Source of the DNA: CAKSUT01 sp045542335 | GTDB taxonomy: Bacteria; Bacillota; Clostridia; Oscillospirales; CAG-382 | Reading direction: 5' to 3' | Length of the DNA: 50,794 nucleotides | NCBI GenBank assembly: GCA_045542335.1 | Contig: JAZQKV010000098.1 | Location: 1 to 50,794 of the forward strand | Part shown: positions 1 through 7,632 of the stretch, piece by piece | How the letters are laid out: each line of letters opens with the position of its first letter | Numbering within the stretch: position 1 is the first letter of the stretch | The notes under the pieces: model-generated | Seen by the model: only the letters and a program-made list of their open reading frames with translations | The model's database searches: none | What the model was told of the DNA's origin: nothing | Position numbers and translations under genes: made by a program

Positions 1-854
1 TTCATGACTTTATTTAACATGGTTTGCATTGTTTTTACATCATTCCCTTGCGAACCATTCTGAACGGTTTTATACGCTGAGGTTGACTGTACAGGAGGAT
101 AGCAGGTTTTGCAATTTTTCACCTTTGTAGTTGAACCATCAGTATATGTTTTTCCGCAATTTGCACATTTGTAATACTGCTTGTGGGGATGTGTCGTATC
201 AGCGTACGCAAAATCCCCCTTTTTATGATTTGTGCATTCTGCAGGAGACGAATCTTTAACTTTTTTGTATTCAGACTCGAGCATTTCCCATGTTTTTGAG
301 CCGCAGATGCCATCTGCTGAAAGTCCGTATGTTTTCTGGAAGCTCTTTATCGCTTGAACAGATTTCGCTCCGCAAATGCCATCAACCGTAAGACCTGCCT
401 TCATGACTTTATTTAACATGGTTTGCATTGTTTTTACATCATTCCCTTGCGAACCATTCTGAACGGTTTTATACGCTGAGGTTGACTGTACAGGAGGATA
501 GCAGGTTTTGCAATCTTTCACATTTGTAGTTGAACCATCAGTATATGTTTTTCCACAATTTGCACATTTATAATATTGCTTGTGGGGATGTGTCGTATCT
601 GTGTGAGAAAAAGCCCCCTTTTTGTGGCTTGTGCATTCTACCGAAGATAAATCAGATACACTTTTGTATGCTGCTTCAAGTTTTTCCCATGTTTTAGAGC
701 CACAGATGCCATCCGCTGAAAGTCCATACGCTTTTTGAAAACTCTTTATTGCTTGAACAGATTTTGCTCCGCAAATGCCATCAACCGTAAGGCCTGCCTT
801 CATGACTTTATTTAACATGGTTTGCATTGTTTTTACATCATTCCCTTGCGAACC
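1..854 (-). repeat. 399-bp in-frame tandem repeats
   Basis: The same sequence recurs at exactly 399-bp spacing: the TTCATGACTTTATTTAACAT block begins at 1, 400 and 799, and the GAACC marking the unit boundary sits at 52, 451 and 850. Units are 456-854, 57-455 and a partial 1-56. The period is 133 codons, so copy number can change without frameshift. Most substitutions lie in the linker (around 240-290 and 640-690); the domain-coding parts are almost identical, pointing to recent duplication or gene conversion. Confidence 0.95.
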
Positions 855-953
855 GTTGCCTACTTGCTGATAAGCAAACACGGAAATATTCAGAGAAAGC
901 AGCAAAACCAATGTCAACGCAAATGATAAAACTTTTTTTAAATAATACCTCAT
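1..953 (-). CDS. Secreted peptidoglycan-binding repeat protein (3' end missing)
   Basis: Reading from the ATG at 951-953 gives a signal peptide (MRYYLKKVLSFALTLVLLLS..., probable cleavage near SVFA) followed by repeated 133-residue units. Each unit has a PG_binding_1-like domain (GNDVKTMQTMLNKV, LTVDGICGAKSVQAIKSFQK, LSADGICGSKTWE), a variable acidic or lysine-rich linker, and a zinc-ribbon-like motif (CANCGKTYTDG then CKTC). The start is supported by GGAGAG just upstream (961-969 region). The frame stays open to base 1, so the C-terminus lies outside the window and any catalytic domain is unseen. Known PG_binding_1 domains attach enzymes to cell-wall peptidoglycan; here I infer an exported wall-bound protein. 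Cysteines in the domain and ribbon are conserved between copies. Confidence 0.8.
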   Translation of the reverse strand, partial: MRYYLKKVLSFALTLVLLLSLNISVFAYQQVGNGSQGNDVKTMQTMLNKVMKAGLTVDGICGAKSVQAIKSFQKAYGLSADGICGSKTWEKLEAAYKSVSDLSSVECTSHKKGAFSHTDTTHPHKQYYKCANCGKTYTDGSTTNVKDCKTCYPPVQSTSAYKTVQNGSQGNDVKTMQTMLNKVMKAGLTVDGICGAKSVQAIKSFQKTYGLSADGICGSKTWEMLESEYKKVKDSSPAECTNHKKGDFAYADTTHPHKQYYKCANCGKTYTDGSTTKVKNCKTCYPPVQSTSAYKTVQNGSQGNDVKTMQTMLNKVM

Positions 954-1098
954 AATCAAACTCTCCTTCAAGTAACAAACTATGTTTCAATTACAATATG
1001 ATTTATTTGTTCTCCACGCCCTTTTCTGATAATCTTGAGTTCATTGCATATGCTTCATCTTTATCCTTTTAAAGAATTTCAAAAACATATTTGTATAA

Positions 1099-1132
1099 CA
1101 AAAACGCACTTTGCAAACGTGCAAAAGTGCGT
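1099..1132 (-). terminator. Intrinsic terminator of tRNA-Pro
   Basis: On the minus strand an ACGCAC...GTGCGT hairpin with A/T-rich inner pairs is followed by a T run (plus-strand AAAAA before 1104). It begins 7 bases after the encoded CCA end of the tRNA. Confidence 0.8.
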
Positions 1133-1139
1133 TCTTATC

Positions 1140-1215
1140 TGGTCTGAGTGGCGGGACTTGAACCCACGGCCTCTACCACCCCAAGGTAGCGCTCTACCAC
1201 CTGAGCCACACCCAG
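1140..1215 (-). tRNA. tRNA-Pro (anticodon GGG), CCA encoded
   Basis: A full cloverleaf can be drawn on the minus strand: acceptor CTGGGTG/CACTCAG with one G-U pair, D stem GCTC/GAGC, anticodon stem CTACC/GGTAG with loop TTGGGGT, T arm GTGGG TTCAAGT CCCGC, discriminator A, then CCA at 1140-1142. The anticodon GGG is at 1180-1182 of the plus strand and G37 fits proline tRNAs. It has its own promoter and terminator, so it is a single-gene unit. Confidence 0.93.
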
Positions 1216-1251
1216 ATTCCTTATGTTGCCTGTTCTCTTGACAACGTTGAT

Positions 1252-1280
1252 ATTATATCACAACAAACCTGTTTTGTCAA
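1252..1280 (-). promoter_or_regulatory. Promoter of tRNA-Pro
   Basis: TTGACA (1275-1280) and TATAAT (1252-1257) on the minus strand are separated by 17 bases, ending 37 bases before the tRNA 5' end. The -10 is preceded by TTGTGA, as in several other promoters here. Confidence 0.85.
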
Positions 1281-1397
1281 GTGTTTTTTCAAAAAAATCT
1301 CAATTTTAATAAATGTTTCACAAATGGCAATTTCCGTCGCATTACCAACCAAAATGAGACTTTTTTGACAAGTTTTACGCATTTTTCCGCAGAATAT

Positions 1398-1434
1398 CCC
1401 CCGGACAGCATTTCTAAAACTATCCGGGGTTTTG
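1398..1434. terminator. Terminator-like hairpin after the WG-repeat gene
   Basis: CCCCGGA (1399-1405) pairs with TCCGGGG (1423-1429). The T run (TTTT) follows on the plus strand; on the minus strand, where the adjacent gene is transcribed, the tail is not U-rich. It may stop minus-strand transcription weakly. Confidence 0.5.
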
Positions 1435-1446
1435 AGTTATAAGCTA

Positions 1447-3138
1447 TCAGGAAACTCCGCCAATTGCATCAAATCGGGGATTGAGAACGTACTTTCCGCT
1501 TGTGTCGATAACGCCAAACTTTCCCGAAATTTTCACCACGGCATAGCCGTCATCATAAAACTTTTCGGCATAATCAAACTGCGGCTCAATTATATACTTT
1601 CCTTTTGTGTTGATATATCCGTAAACACCGTTTGTAACTACTGCGGCAATTCCTTTTGAATTGAAATCCTCGGCGAGATCAAACACAGGATCTATCTTGA
1701 AATCTCCGTTCCTGCCGATATAACCATAATGACCTTCGCTTTTCACGAGTGCAAGGTCAAAAAGGTCGAAATCTCTTGCAACGGAAAAACGGGGGTTGAT
1801 TGCAAATCTTCCTCTTTTGTCAACAAATCCAAACTTATTGCCAACGGAAACAAGACAATATCCGTCGCTGTCAAATTTCGACGCATAACCAAACTGTGTG
1901 TCAATGACAATTTCCCCTGCGGCATTGATAAAGCCATAGCCATTGTCGTCCTTAACAAGGGCGACCTCATTTGCACCGAAGGGGTAAGCTTCGGTATAAG
2001 TTGCGGGAATCACAATTTTTCCGGTTGCATCTATATAACCGTATTTGCTGCCGATTTCAATACATGAAAGTCCGCTTTCGTCAAAGGGATAGGCATAGTC
2101 ATACATTACCTCAACTATTACCTTGCCCGTTTTATCAACAAAGCCGTAATGCTCATCCATAACAACACAAGCAAGTCCGTTTGCGGCAAAATCATATACT
2201 GCATCGTATTCAGCACCGATAACCATAGTTCCTGTTCTGTCAATAAAGCCCCACTTTCCGCTGACCTTTGCCTTTGCAAGATCACCGGAGAAAGCATAAA
2301 GACCATCGTATGCAACAGGAATTTCCTGTGCACCGGACTTATTTATCATTCCAAACAGATTGCCGAGTTTAACAACTGCAAGTCCGTCTGAGCCAAAGCT
2401 TTCAGCGTAATCATATGTGGGTTCAATGACAAACACGCCGTTTTTGTTTATGTAACCGTATTTTCCGCCGTTTTCAGCGTAAGCAAGTCCATTAGGGGCG
2501 AATTTGCCTGCGTAGCCAAAGCGAGGGGTTATAACGATGTCGCCTGATGTGTTGGCATATCCCCAAAGATCACCAACCTTGACAGGAAGAAGCCCTTCAG
2601 CAAACAGAGTTTCGTTTCCGATGTTTACATTGGTTATGTTGAATGCAAGGTTGCATCCTATAACAACACCCACTACAACGAGAATTGCAAACACAGCCGC
2701 AACAATCATTTTCACCCGGTTTCCGCCATTTATTCCTGAACCTGATTTTTGCTTTTTTGCTTTTCCTTCTGCATCACTTGTGCTTGTTTTTCCGCCGGTT
2801 GATGCGTCGCTATCAAGCCTATCACGAATTTCCTGCGCTGAAAAGCTCTGTCCTTGCGGACGTTGAATTTTAAGGACATCAAGAGAAGTTTCGTCGGCAT
2901 CATCAGAGCCATCAAGAGAATTTAGTGGAGTAAAAGTCTGCGTGCCATCAGAAAGAATTACATTTTCATTTTTCTTTTCGGCATCACTTATAAGCTTTTC
3001 AACCTCCTCCACGGATACATCGTCTGAGACCTCAACTTCGTCCTGCTCTGCATAATCGCTCTCAGCTGTCTGTTCAGGCTCTGCAACGGGATTTTCCGTG
3101 GTGCTTTCAAACTTATTTTCTTCGTTATTATTTTGCAT
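1447..3138 (-). CDS. WG-repeat protein with one membrane anchor
   Basis: The 563-residue product has an acidic, low-complexity N-terminal region (about 1-140), one transmembrane segment (about 143-165, preceded by RVK, so the N-terminus should be inside) and then about eleven repeats of roughly 35 residues with the pattern G.A.V...GKYGYID..GK.VI.P.YDYA..F. These match the WG-repeat (KWG) family, thought to fold as beta-rich repeat domains; no enzymatic role is known. The repeats should lie outside the membrane. I chose the ATG at 3136-3138 because AGGAG (3151-3155) precedes it; an in-frame ATG at 3180 has no ribosome site. A TTGCAT-N17-TATAAT promoter lies upstream. Role unknown; surface binding or sensing is an inference. 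Confidence 0.85.
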   Translation of the reverse strand: MQNNNEENKFESTTENPVAEPEQTAESDYAEQDEVEVSDDVSVEEVEKLISDAEKKNENVILSDGTQTFTPLNSLDGSDDADETSLDVLKIQRPQGQSFSAQEIRDRLDSDASTGGKTSTSDAEGKAKKQKSGSGINGGNRVKMIVAAVFAILVVVGVVIGCNLAFNITNVNIGNETLFAEGLLPVKVGDLWGYANTSGDIVITPRFGYAGKFAPNGLAYAENGGKYGYINKNGVFVIEPTYDYAESFGSDGLAVVKLGNLFGMINKSGAQEIPVAYDGLYAFSGDLAKAKVSGKWGFIDRTGTMVIGAEYDAVYDFAANGLACVVMDEHYGFVDKTGKVIVEVMYDYAYPFDESGLSCIEIGSKYGYIDATGKIVIPATYTEAYPFGANEVALVKDDNGYGFINAAGEIVIDTQFGYASKFDSDGYCLVSVGNKFGFVDKRGRFAINPRFSVARDFDLFDLALVKSEGHYGYIGRNGDFKIDPVFDLAEDFNSKGIAAVVTNGVYGYINTKGKYIIEPQFDYAEKFYDDGYAVVKISGKFGVIDTSGKYVLNPRFDAIGGVS

Positions 3139-3192
3139 TATTTTTTCAAGCTCCTTTCGCTTGCGCTTATTATCACACATATATCCATTATT

Positions 3193-3221
3193 ATTATATC
3201 AGATTTTACGGCGATATGCAA
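3193..3221 (-). promoter_or_regulatory. Promoter of the WG-repeat gene
   Basis: Minus-strand TTGCAT (3216-3221), 17-base spacer, TATAAT (3193-3198). Confidence 0.75.
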
Positions 3222-3261
3222 TAGCTCTGTGGAAAATATATTTTGAACTATTTATGTATAA

Positions 3262-4053
3262 TCAGGCATTTTTTCTTTTAGCATTGCTCCTGTATTTAAG
3301 AGCAGTACATCCCATTTCCTTCTTGAAAAGCCGCGAAAAATAACACGGATCTTCATATCCCACGGCATACGCAATCTCTTTCACGTCAGAGTGACCGAAC
3401 TTAAGCATTTCACACGCTGCCGCAATTCTCTTATTGATAATATATCTCGACGGAGGCATATTGAACCTTGAAATAAAAAGCTCCTTGAACCTCGTGTTGC
3501 CAAGTCCGCAGAGCTTGTTAAGTCCCGATACGTCAAGCTCTGCCGAGAAAACATTCTGCGAAAGATACTCAATTGCAGGCGTTAGCTTATCCAAATCACG
3601 GTTACTCAGGTAATTCCCTTTTTTAGTCTTATCTATTTCGCTCAGTATATCATAAAAAAGCGCCATGCATTTGTGATACCATCCTTCCGGTTTGGTCTGC
3701 CAGCAGGCAAGCACCTTTTGAAAAAGCGATTTCAACCTCTCATTGTTGTCAAAATCCTTCACAGAAAACTTAAAGTCTTCTATATTTTCGGGAATGAAGT
3801 ATATGTCAATACACTCTCCACCTTCAAGGCACTCAACAGTATATGCCGTGTGTTTATTGCAAATCGGAAGAATACGCAACGAATATGCTTTCTCACGGGC
3901 AGTGTTGCCGTCAAAATGTACTATGTTGTCACCACTCAGCTTGAAAATCATCTCACATCGTTTGAGCATTCCCGAATAATTCTTATTTCCACCTGTTGCA
4001 CCAACATACCGCTGTACAAGGCAAATTTCCTTTATAGCAGTTTTTTCATTCAT
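3262..4053 (-). CDS. AraC-family transcriptional regulator
   Basis: The 263-residue protein has a cupin-like effector region (about 1-150) and a C-terminal double helix-turn-helix (about 165-260) with the AraC signature, e.g. VKEIAYAVGYEDPCYFSRLFKKE written in part as IAYAVGYEDPCYFSRLFKKE. The start ATG at 4051-4053 has GGTGAAG upstream. Family members usually sense a sugar or related metabolite and activate nearby genes. The glycyl radical enzyme operon lies beyond a tRNA gene on the opposite strand and is a reasonable target, as is its own promoter, but the target is not shown by the sequence. No clear terminator follows it, so read-through toward the WG-repeat gene is possible. Confidence 0.9.
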   Translation of the reverse strand: MNEKTAIKEICLVQRYVGATGGNKNYSGMLKRCEMIFKLSGDNIVHFDGNTAREKAYSLRILPICNKHTAYTVECLEGGECIDIYFIPENIEDFKFSVKDFDNNERLKSLFQKVLACWQTKPEGWYHKCMALFYDILSEIDKTKKGNYLSNRDLDKLTPAIEYLSQNVFSAELDVSGLNKLCGLGNTRFKELFISRFNMPPSRYIINKRIAAACEMLKFGHSDVKEIAYAVGYEDPCYFSRLFKKEMGCTALKYRSNAKRKNA

Positions 4054-4077
4054 GTCTTCACCGCCTTACGCATATAA

Positions 4078-4102
4078 CAAAAAAACGACCCGTAAAACGG
4101 GC
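4078..4102 (-). terminator. Intrinsic terminator of tRNA-Val
   Basis: Minus-strand hairpin GCCCGT-TTT-ACGGGT followed by CGTTTTTTTG, starting 6 bases beyond the tRNA CCA. Confidence 0.85.
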
Positions 4103-4108
4103 CGAATA

Positions 4109-4185
4109 TGGTGTGGATGAATGGACTTGAACCAACGACCCCTTGCATGTCAAGCAAGTGCTCTGACCAACTGAGCTACACCCAC
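4109..4185 (-). tRNA. tRNA-Val (anticodon GAC), CCA encoded
   Basis: The minus strand folds as acceptor GTGGGTG/CATCCAC (one G-U), D stem GCTC/GAGC, anticodon stem CTTGC/GCAAG with loop TTGACAT, and T loop TTCAAGT; discriminator A then CCA at 4109-4111. The anticodon GAC is at 4149-4151. The T stem GTTGG/CCATT contains a U-U mismatch (positions 50-64) and a closing G-U, which is weaker than usual. It has its own promoter and terminator. Confidence 0.92.
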
Positions 4186-4232
4186 ATATATGTTCTCATG
4201 CAAAAAGCACCGCAATACCTTTTGACCACTGT

Positions 4233-4261
4233 ATTATATCACAAACTTTCACGTTTGTCAA
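4233..4261 (-). promoter_or_regulatory. Promoter of tRNA-Val
   Basis: Minus-strand TTGACA (4256-4261), 17 bases, TATAAT (4233-4238), with TTTGTGA before the -10. Confidence 0.85.
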
Positions 4262-4351
4262 TAGCTTTCCAAAAAAATGCAATTTTATACAAAAAAATCC
4301 AATATCTGAAAATATTGAGCGACGAAAAGTCCAATTGTGATAAATTGTTTA

Positions 4352-4380
4352 TTTACACTTTTCCGGAGCCATGCTATACT
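4352..4380 (+). promoter_or_regulatory. Promoter of the glycyl radical enzyme operon
   Basis: TTTACA (4352-4357), 17-base spacer, TATACT (4375-4380), ending 38 bases before the start codon. Confidence 0.7.
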
Positions 4381-4418
4381 GTTCTCATAGAAAATCTTTC
4401 GGACAAGGAGCATCTGCA

Positions 4419-6548
4419 ATGGATAAAAGATTATACGAAACCATCGAATTTATAAGACAAAATGATTTTTATCCCGCTACAGTAAAACCCGAATATGACA
4501 ACCTTGACCTGCTTATGTACGATGAACAAATGTCAGCAAAAAGGCTCAGAGAATATATGCTCAGTCAGACTGTAAATACCGAAAGACATTACAGGCTTTG
4601 CGGACTTATAAAGTTCGATGACAACCGCATTGAGGGCGATATTTTCAGAAGAATCGGCACAAAGCGTTTTACAGAAACAAAAAACTGTTTCTATAACAAC
4701 CCGATAGACAATCTCTGCACCTTTGAATGGCAGCACGCCACGGCAAATTATCCAATCTTACTTGACCTCGGCATTGAGGGAATGAAATCGGAAATTGCAT
4801 CTGCAAAAAAGAGGCACACCAATGCAGAAAAGCTCCGTTATCTTGATGCCCTTGAATACACCTGCGACTCAATTCTCATGTGGGCAGACAAGGTTGCCGA
4901 TTCATGTCTTGAGGCGGCAGATAAAGCTGACAGCCAAAGCAGAAGGAACGAATACATCGAAATAGCCGAAAGGCTACGCCGTGTGCCGAGATTTCCTGCA
5001 CAAAACTTCAAGGATGCCATGCAGTCAATTTATCTCTGCTTCGATTTTCTTCCCGACAGTATCGGCACAATAGACAGAACTCTTGCAAAGTATTATTTCA
5101 ATGATATTGAAAACGGTACGCTTACAAGAGATGAGGCAAAAGACTACATTGCAGAATTTTTCATCAAACTCTGTTCGTTCACTCCTCTCACCTCAAAATG
5201 GGCAGGTGACAAGGGTGCGGAGAGCCACTTTGCCATAGGCGGTTATCTCCCCGACGGAAGCGACGGTTTTAATGACCTTTCGCATCTCATCGTTGAAACA
5301 ATGATGGAGCTGCCTATCCCCCGTCCGCAGGTTTCTTTAAGAATCACCCCAAAGACCCCCTACGAGGTTGTCAGATATGTTCTCGATTGCATGAGAAAAG
5401 ACAAGTATATGCGTTTTGCTTTTGTGGGAGATGACCTCCGCATCAAAGGTTTTACCGAGATTGCCAATCTCCCGTATAACACCGCCATCACCTACACCAT
5501 GGTCGGTTGCAACGAGCCGGCAATTCCCGGTTCAATCTGGCTTGGCGGATGCACAAGCAACATCGGGCGTTCGCTTACAAATCTTCTCTATAACTGCCGC
5601 AAAGAGGTCCTCGCCTGCGAAAGCTTTGAAAGTCTTTATGCCCTTTACGAGCGTGAATTGGAAAAGGACATATCCGAAATTTTCCGCATATCAGACGGCT
5701 TCAACATTGCCAGAAGCAAAGACAACAACATTCTCAGCTCACTTTTCATTGACGGATGTATCGACTCCGCAACTGCTGTAAACCGTGGAGGCGGAAAAAT
5801 CAGGATGGCAGGCTCAAACCTCATGGGCATTACCTGCGTCATCGACTCGCTTTCAATCATAAAACAGCTTGTTTTCGAGGAAAAGTATGTAAGCCTGCAA
5901 ACTCTCTTAGATGCCCTTGACAACAACTGGAAAGGGTATGATGAGCTTCGCTCTTATATCATGAAAAAGGGTCGCTTCTTCGGCAACAACGATGAGCTTT
6001 CCGACGGAGTAGCAAAAGATTTCTGCAATAGTCTCTACAATATATCTAAGGAAAAAACAAACCTCTACGGAATACATTTTATTTACGGATCTCTTGCAGG
6101 ATACAATCCTCATTACGCCTTTTTCGGCAACCGCACCAAAGCCACTCCCGATGGACGTTTTGACGGTGAGCCTTTTATGGTTGGCACAGGTCAGTCTGCC
6201 GGCAAGGACAGAAATGGACTTACTTCCCTGTTGAACTCCGTCAAGCAAATGGACGTGCACGGAATTTTTACAGGTCCTATTGTTGTCAACGCATATGTTG
6301 ATGAAGCTCTCATCAAGGATGACGATAAGTTTGAAAAGACCTGTCAGCTGCTTTATCACTACTTTATCACAGGCGGTATTCACATCCAGCTCAATTACGT
6401 TTCAAAGGAAGATCTTTTAGCCGCACGCAAAAACCCCGGAGAATACGCAAATCTCCGTGTCAGGGTTTCCGGCTTTTCGGGGAATTACGTCAACCTACAC
6501 GAGGCAATACAGGATGATATTTTAAAGAGAACCGAAATCAGTCAATAA
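4419..6548 (+). CDS. Glycyl radical enzyme (pyruvate formate-lyase-like), substrate unknown
   Basis: The 709-residue protein spans the PFL-like domain and a C-terminal glycyl radical domain. The active-site cysteine is C364 in VGCNEPAIPG, and the glycyl radical site is G685 in RVSGFSGNYVNL. It has a single cysteine rather than the Cys-Cys pair of true pyruvate formate-lyase, so it belongs with the dehydratase/lyase-type enzymes (usually GCVE). The glutamate is kept (E366), but the residue between is Asn instead of the common Val. I chose ATG 4419 because AAGGAG lies 8 bases upstream; an earlier in-frame ATG at 4371 overlaps the -10 box. The activase gene follows 20 bases downstream. Substrate cannot be assigned: no microcompartment, aldehyde dehydrogenase or transporter gene adjoins it. 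Confidence 0.9.
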   Translation: MDKRLYETIEFIRQNDFYPATVKPEYDNLDLLMYDEQMSAKRLREYMLSQTVNTERHYRLCGLIKFDDNRIEGDIFRRIGTKRFTETKNCFYNNPIDNLCTFEWQHATANYPILLDLGIEGMKSEIASAKKRHTNAEKLRYLDALEYTCDSILMWADKVADSCLEAADKADSQSRRNEYIEIAERLRRVPRFPAQNFKDAMQSIYLCFDFLPDSIGTIDRTLAKYYFNDIENGTLTRDEAKDYIAEFFIKLCSFTPLTSKWAGDKGAESHFAIGGYLPDGSDGFNDLSHLIVETMMELPIPRPQVSLRITPKTPYEVVRYVLDCMRKDKYMRFAFVGDDLRIKGFTEIANLPYNTAITYTMVGCNEPAIPGSIWLGGCTSNIGRSLTNLLYNCRKEVLACESFESLYALYERELEKDISEIFRISDGFNIARSKDNNILSSLFIDGCIDSATAVNRGGGKIRMAGSNLMGITCVIDSLSIIKQLVFEEKYVSLQTLLDALDNNWKGYDELRSYIMKKGRFFGNNDELSDGVAKDFCNSLYNISKEKTNLYGIHFIYGSLAGYNPHYAFFGNRTKATPDGRFDGEPFMVGTGQSAGKDRNGLTSLLNSVKQMDVHGIFTGPIVVNAYVDEALIKDDDKFEKTCQLLYHYFITGGIHIQLNYVSKEDLLAARKNPGEYANLRVRVSGFSGNYVNLHEAIQDDILKRTEISQ

Positions 6549-6568
6549 ACCGGAAAGGTACTGAAAAA

Positions 6569-7441
6569 ATGAAGCAACACTACATTTTTGATATTCAACG
6601 TGGCTCATACGTTGACGGTCCCGGAATACGAACAACGGTGTTTTTTAAAGGGTGTAACCTTGATTGCAGGTGGTGTCACAATCCCGAAAGCAAATCTCCA
6701 AAGCCTTTCAGAATGCTATATTACACCAAGTGCGTCGGTTGCGGAAAATGCGCTGATGTCTGCCCACACAGAGCAATTGAAATCTCAACCGACGGCAAGC
6801 TGTTGTACAACAAAGAAAGCTGTACACTCTGCGGAAAGTGTGAAATAGTATGTCCCGAAAGCGCAGTGAAAATTTGCGGACAAGCCTTTGAACACAGTAA
6901 AGTGATGAGCGAAATCCTAAAGGATAAGGAGTATTATAACATATCGGGTGGCGGCGTGACTTTTTCGGGCGGAGAGGCAATGCTGCATACCGACGTACTT
7001 GTTCCGTTGCTCAGAGAGTGCCATGAAAAAGGCATCCACACTGCAATAGATACTGCAGGCAACGTACCGTTTTCAGAGTTTGAAAAAGTCATACCTCACA
7101 CCTGTCTTTTCCTTTATGATATAAAGTGCATTTCAGAATCACTTCACAGGCAATACACAGGCGTTTCAAATAGTCTCATACTTGAAAACTACACTAAGCT
7201 CATCGAAAGAGGATGCAACGTATGGGTGCGTGTCCCCGTCATCGACGGCATCAATACAGGCGAAGAGTTTGAACGCATCAAAGGATTACTCTCAAAATAC
7301 CATCCGCAAAAGGCCGAGCTCCTTCCCTACCATGCCCTCGGCGAAAACAAATTCAGAGCAATTTACAACTGCGAGCCGCCTGCTTTTCGTTCCCCATCCC
7401 ACGGGGAACTTGAAATAATGAAAAATGAATTAAGCAAATAA
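6569..7441 (+). CDS. Glycyl radical enzyme activase (radical SAM, two extra 4Fe-4S clusters)
   Basis: The 290-residue protein carries the radical-SAM motif GCNLDCRWCHNPE (CxxxCxxC) near residue 29, followed by an inserted ferredoxin-like domain with two clusters (CVGCGKCADVCP and CTLCGKCEIVCP, about residues 52-95), then the GGGVTFSGGEA SAM-binding stretch. This insert is typical of activases of non-PFL glycyl radical enzymes; PflA lacks it. It would reductively cleave S-adenosylmethionine and abstract hydrogen from G685 of the upstream enzyme. It is co-transcribed with that gene (20-base gap, AAAGGT before the ATG). This pairing supports the view that the upstream enzyme is not a second pyruvate formate-lyase. 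Confidence 0.93.
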   Translation: MKQHYIFDIQRGSYVDGPGIRTTVFFKGCNLDCRWCHNPESKSPKPFRMLYYTKCVGCGKCADVCPHRAIEISTDGKLLYNKESCTLCGKCEIVCPESAVKICGQAFEHSKVMSEILKDKEYYNISGGGVTFSGGEAMLHTDVLVPLLRECHEKGIHTAIDTAGNVPFSEFEKVIPHTCLFLYDIKCISESLHRQYTGVSNSLILENYTKLIERGCNVWVRVPVIDGINTGEEFERIKGLLSKYHPQKAELLPYHALGENKFRAIYNCEPPAFRSPSHGELEIMKNELSK

Positions 7442-7442
7442 A

Positions 7443-7524
7443 CAATGTCCGATTCGGCTTTCAAGAAGTCGCATCGGACATTGTGCGTTACAATATGGAC
7501 ATTATGAGGAACAACATGGACATT
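7443..7524 (+). promoter_or_regulatory. Hairpin plus three phased GGACATT repeats (candidate operator)
   Basis: CAATGTCCGAT (7443-7453) and ATCGGACATTG (7473-7483) form a perfect 11-base inverted repeat. GGACATT then recurs at 7476, 7497 and 7518, exactly 21 bases apart (two helical turns); the last two share ATGGACATTAT. The hairpin lacks a T run, so it is a poor terminator for the upstream operon. The array ends 45 bases before the -35 of the surface-protein promoter. Confidence 0.5.
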
Positions 7525-7568
7525 ATTGCTTTTTGTACAAAAAGACCATTTGAAATTTCGCTTAACTA

Positions 7569-7597
7569 TTGACATTCAACAGTTTGTGTGATATAAT
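7569..7597 (+). promoter_or_regulatory. Consensus promoter of the surface-protein gene
   Basis: TTGACA (7569-7574), 17-base spacer, TATAAT (7592-7597): a perfect sigma-A match. A short inverted repeat TGTG...CACA (7601-7618) lies just downstream, before the ribosome site AGGAG (7621-7625). Confidence 0.9.
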
Positions 7598-7632
7598 TTA
7601 TGTGTAAAAATTCACACAAAAGGAGATTTGTT

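Noticed and set aside
1..854. CRISPR array
   Set aside because: Repeats are 399 bp, contiguous and in frame; no short repeat-spacer structure.
1035..1241. Small plus-strand coding frame
   Set aside because: Runs across the tRNA-Pro gene on the opposite strand.
4371..4418. Earlier ATG for the glycyl radical enzyme
   Set aside because: It falls within the -10 region of the promoter and lacks a ribosome site; ATG 4419 has AAGGAG.
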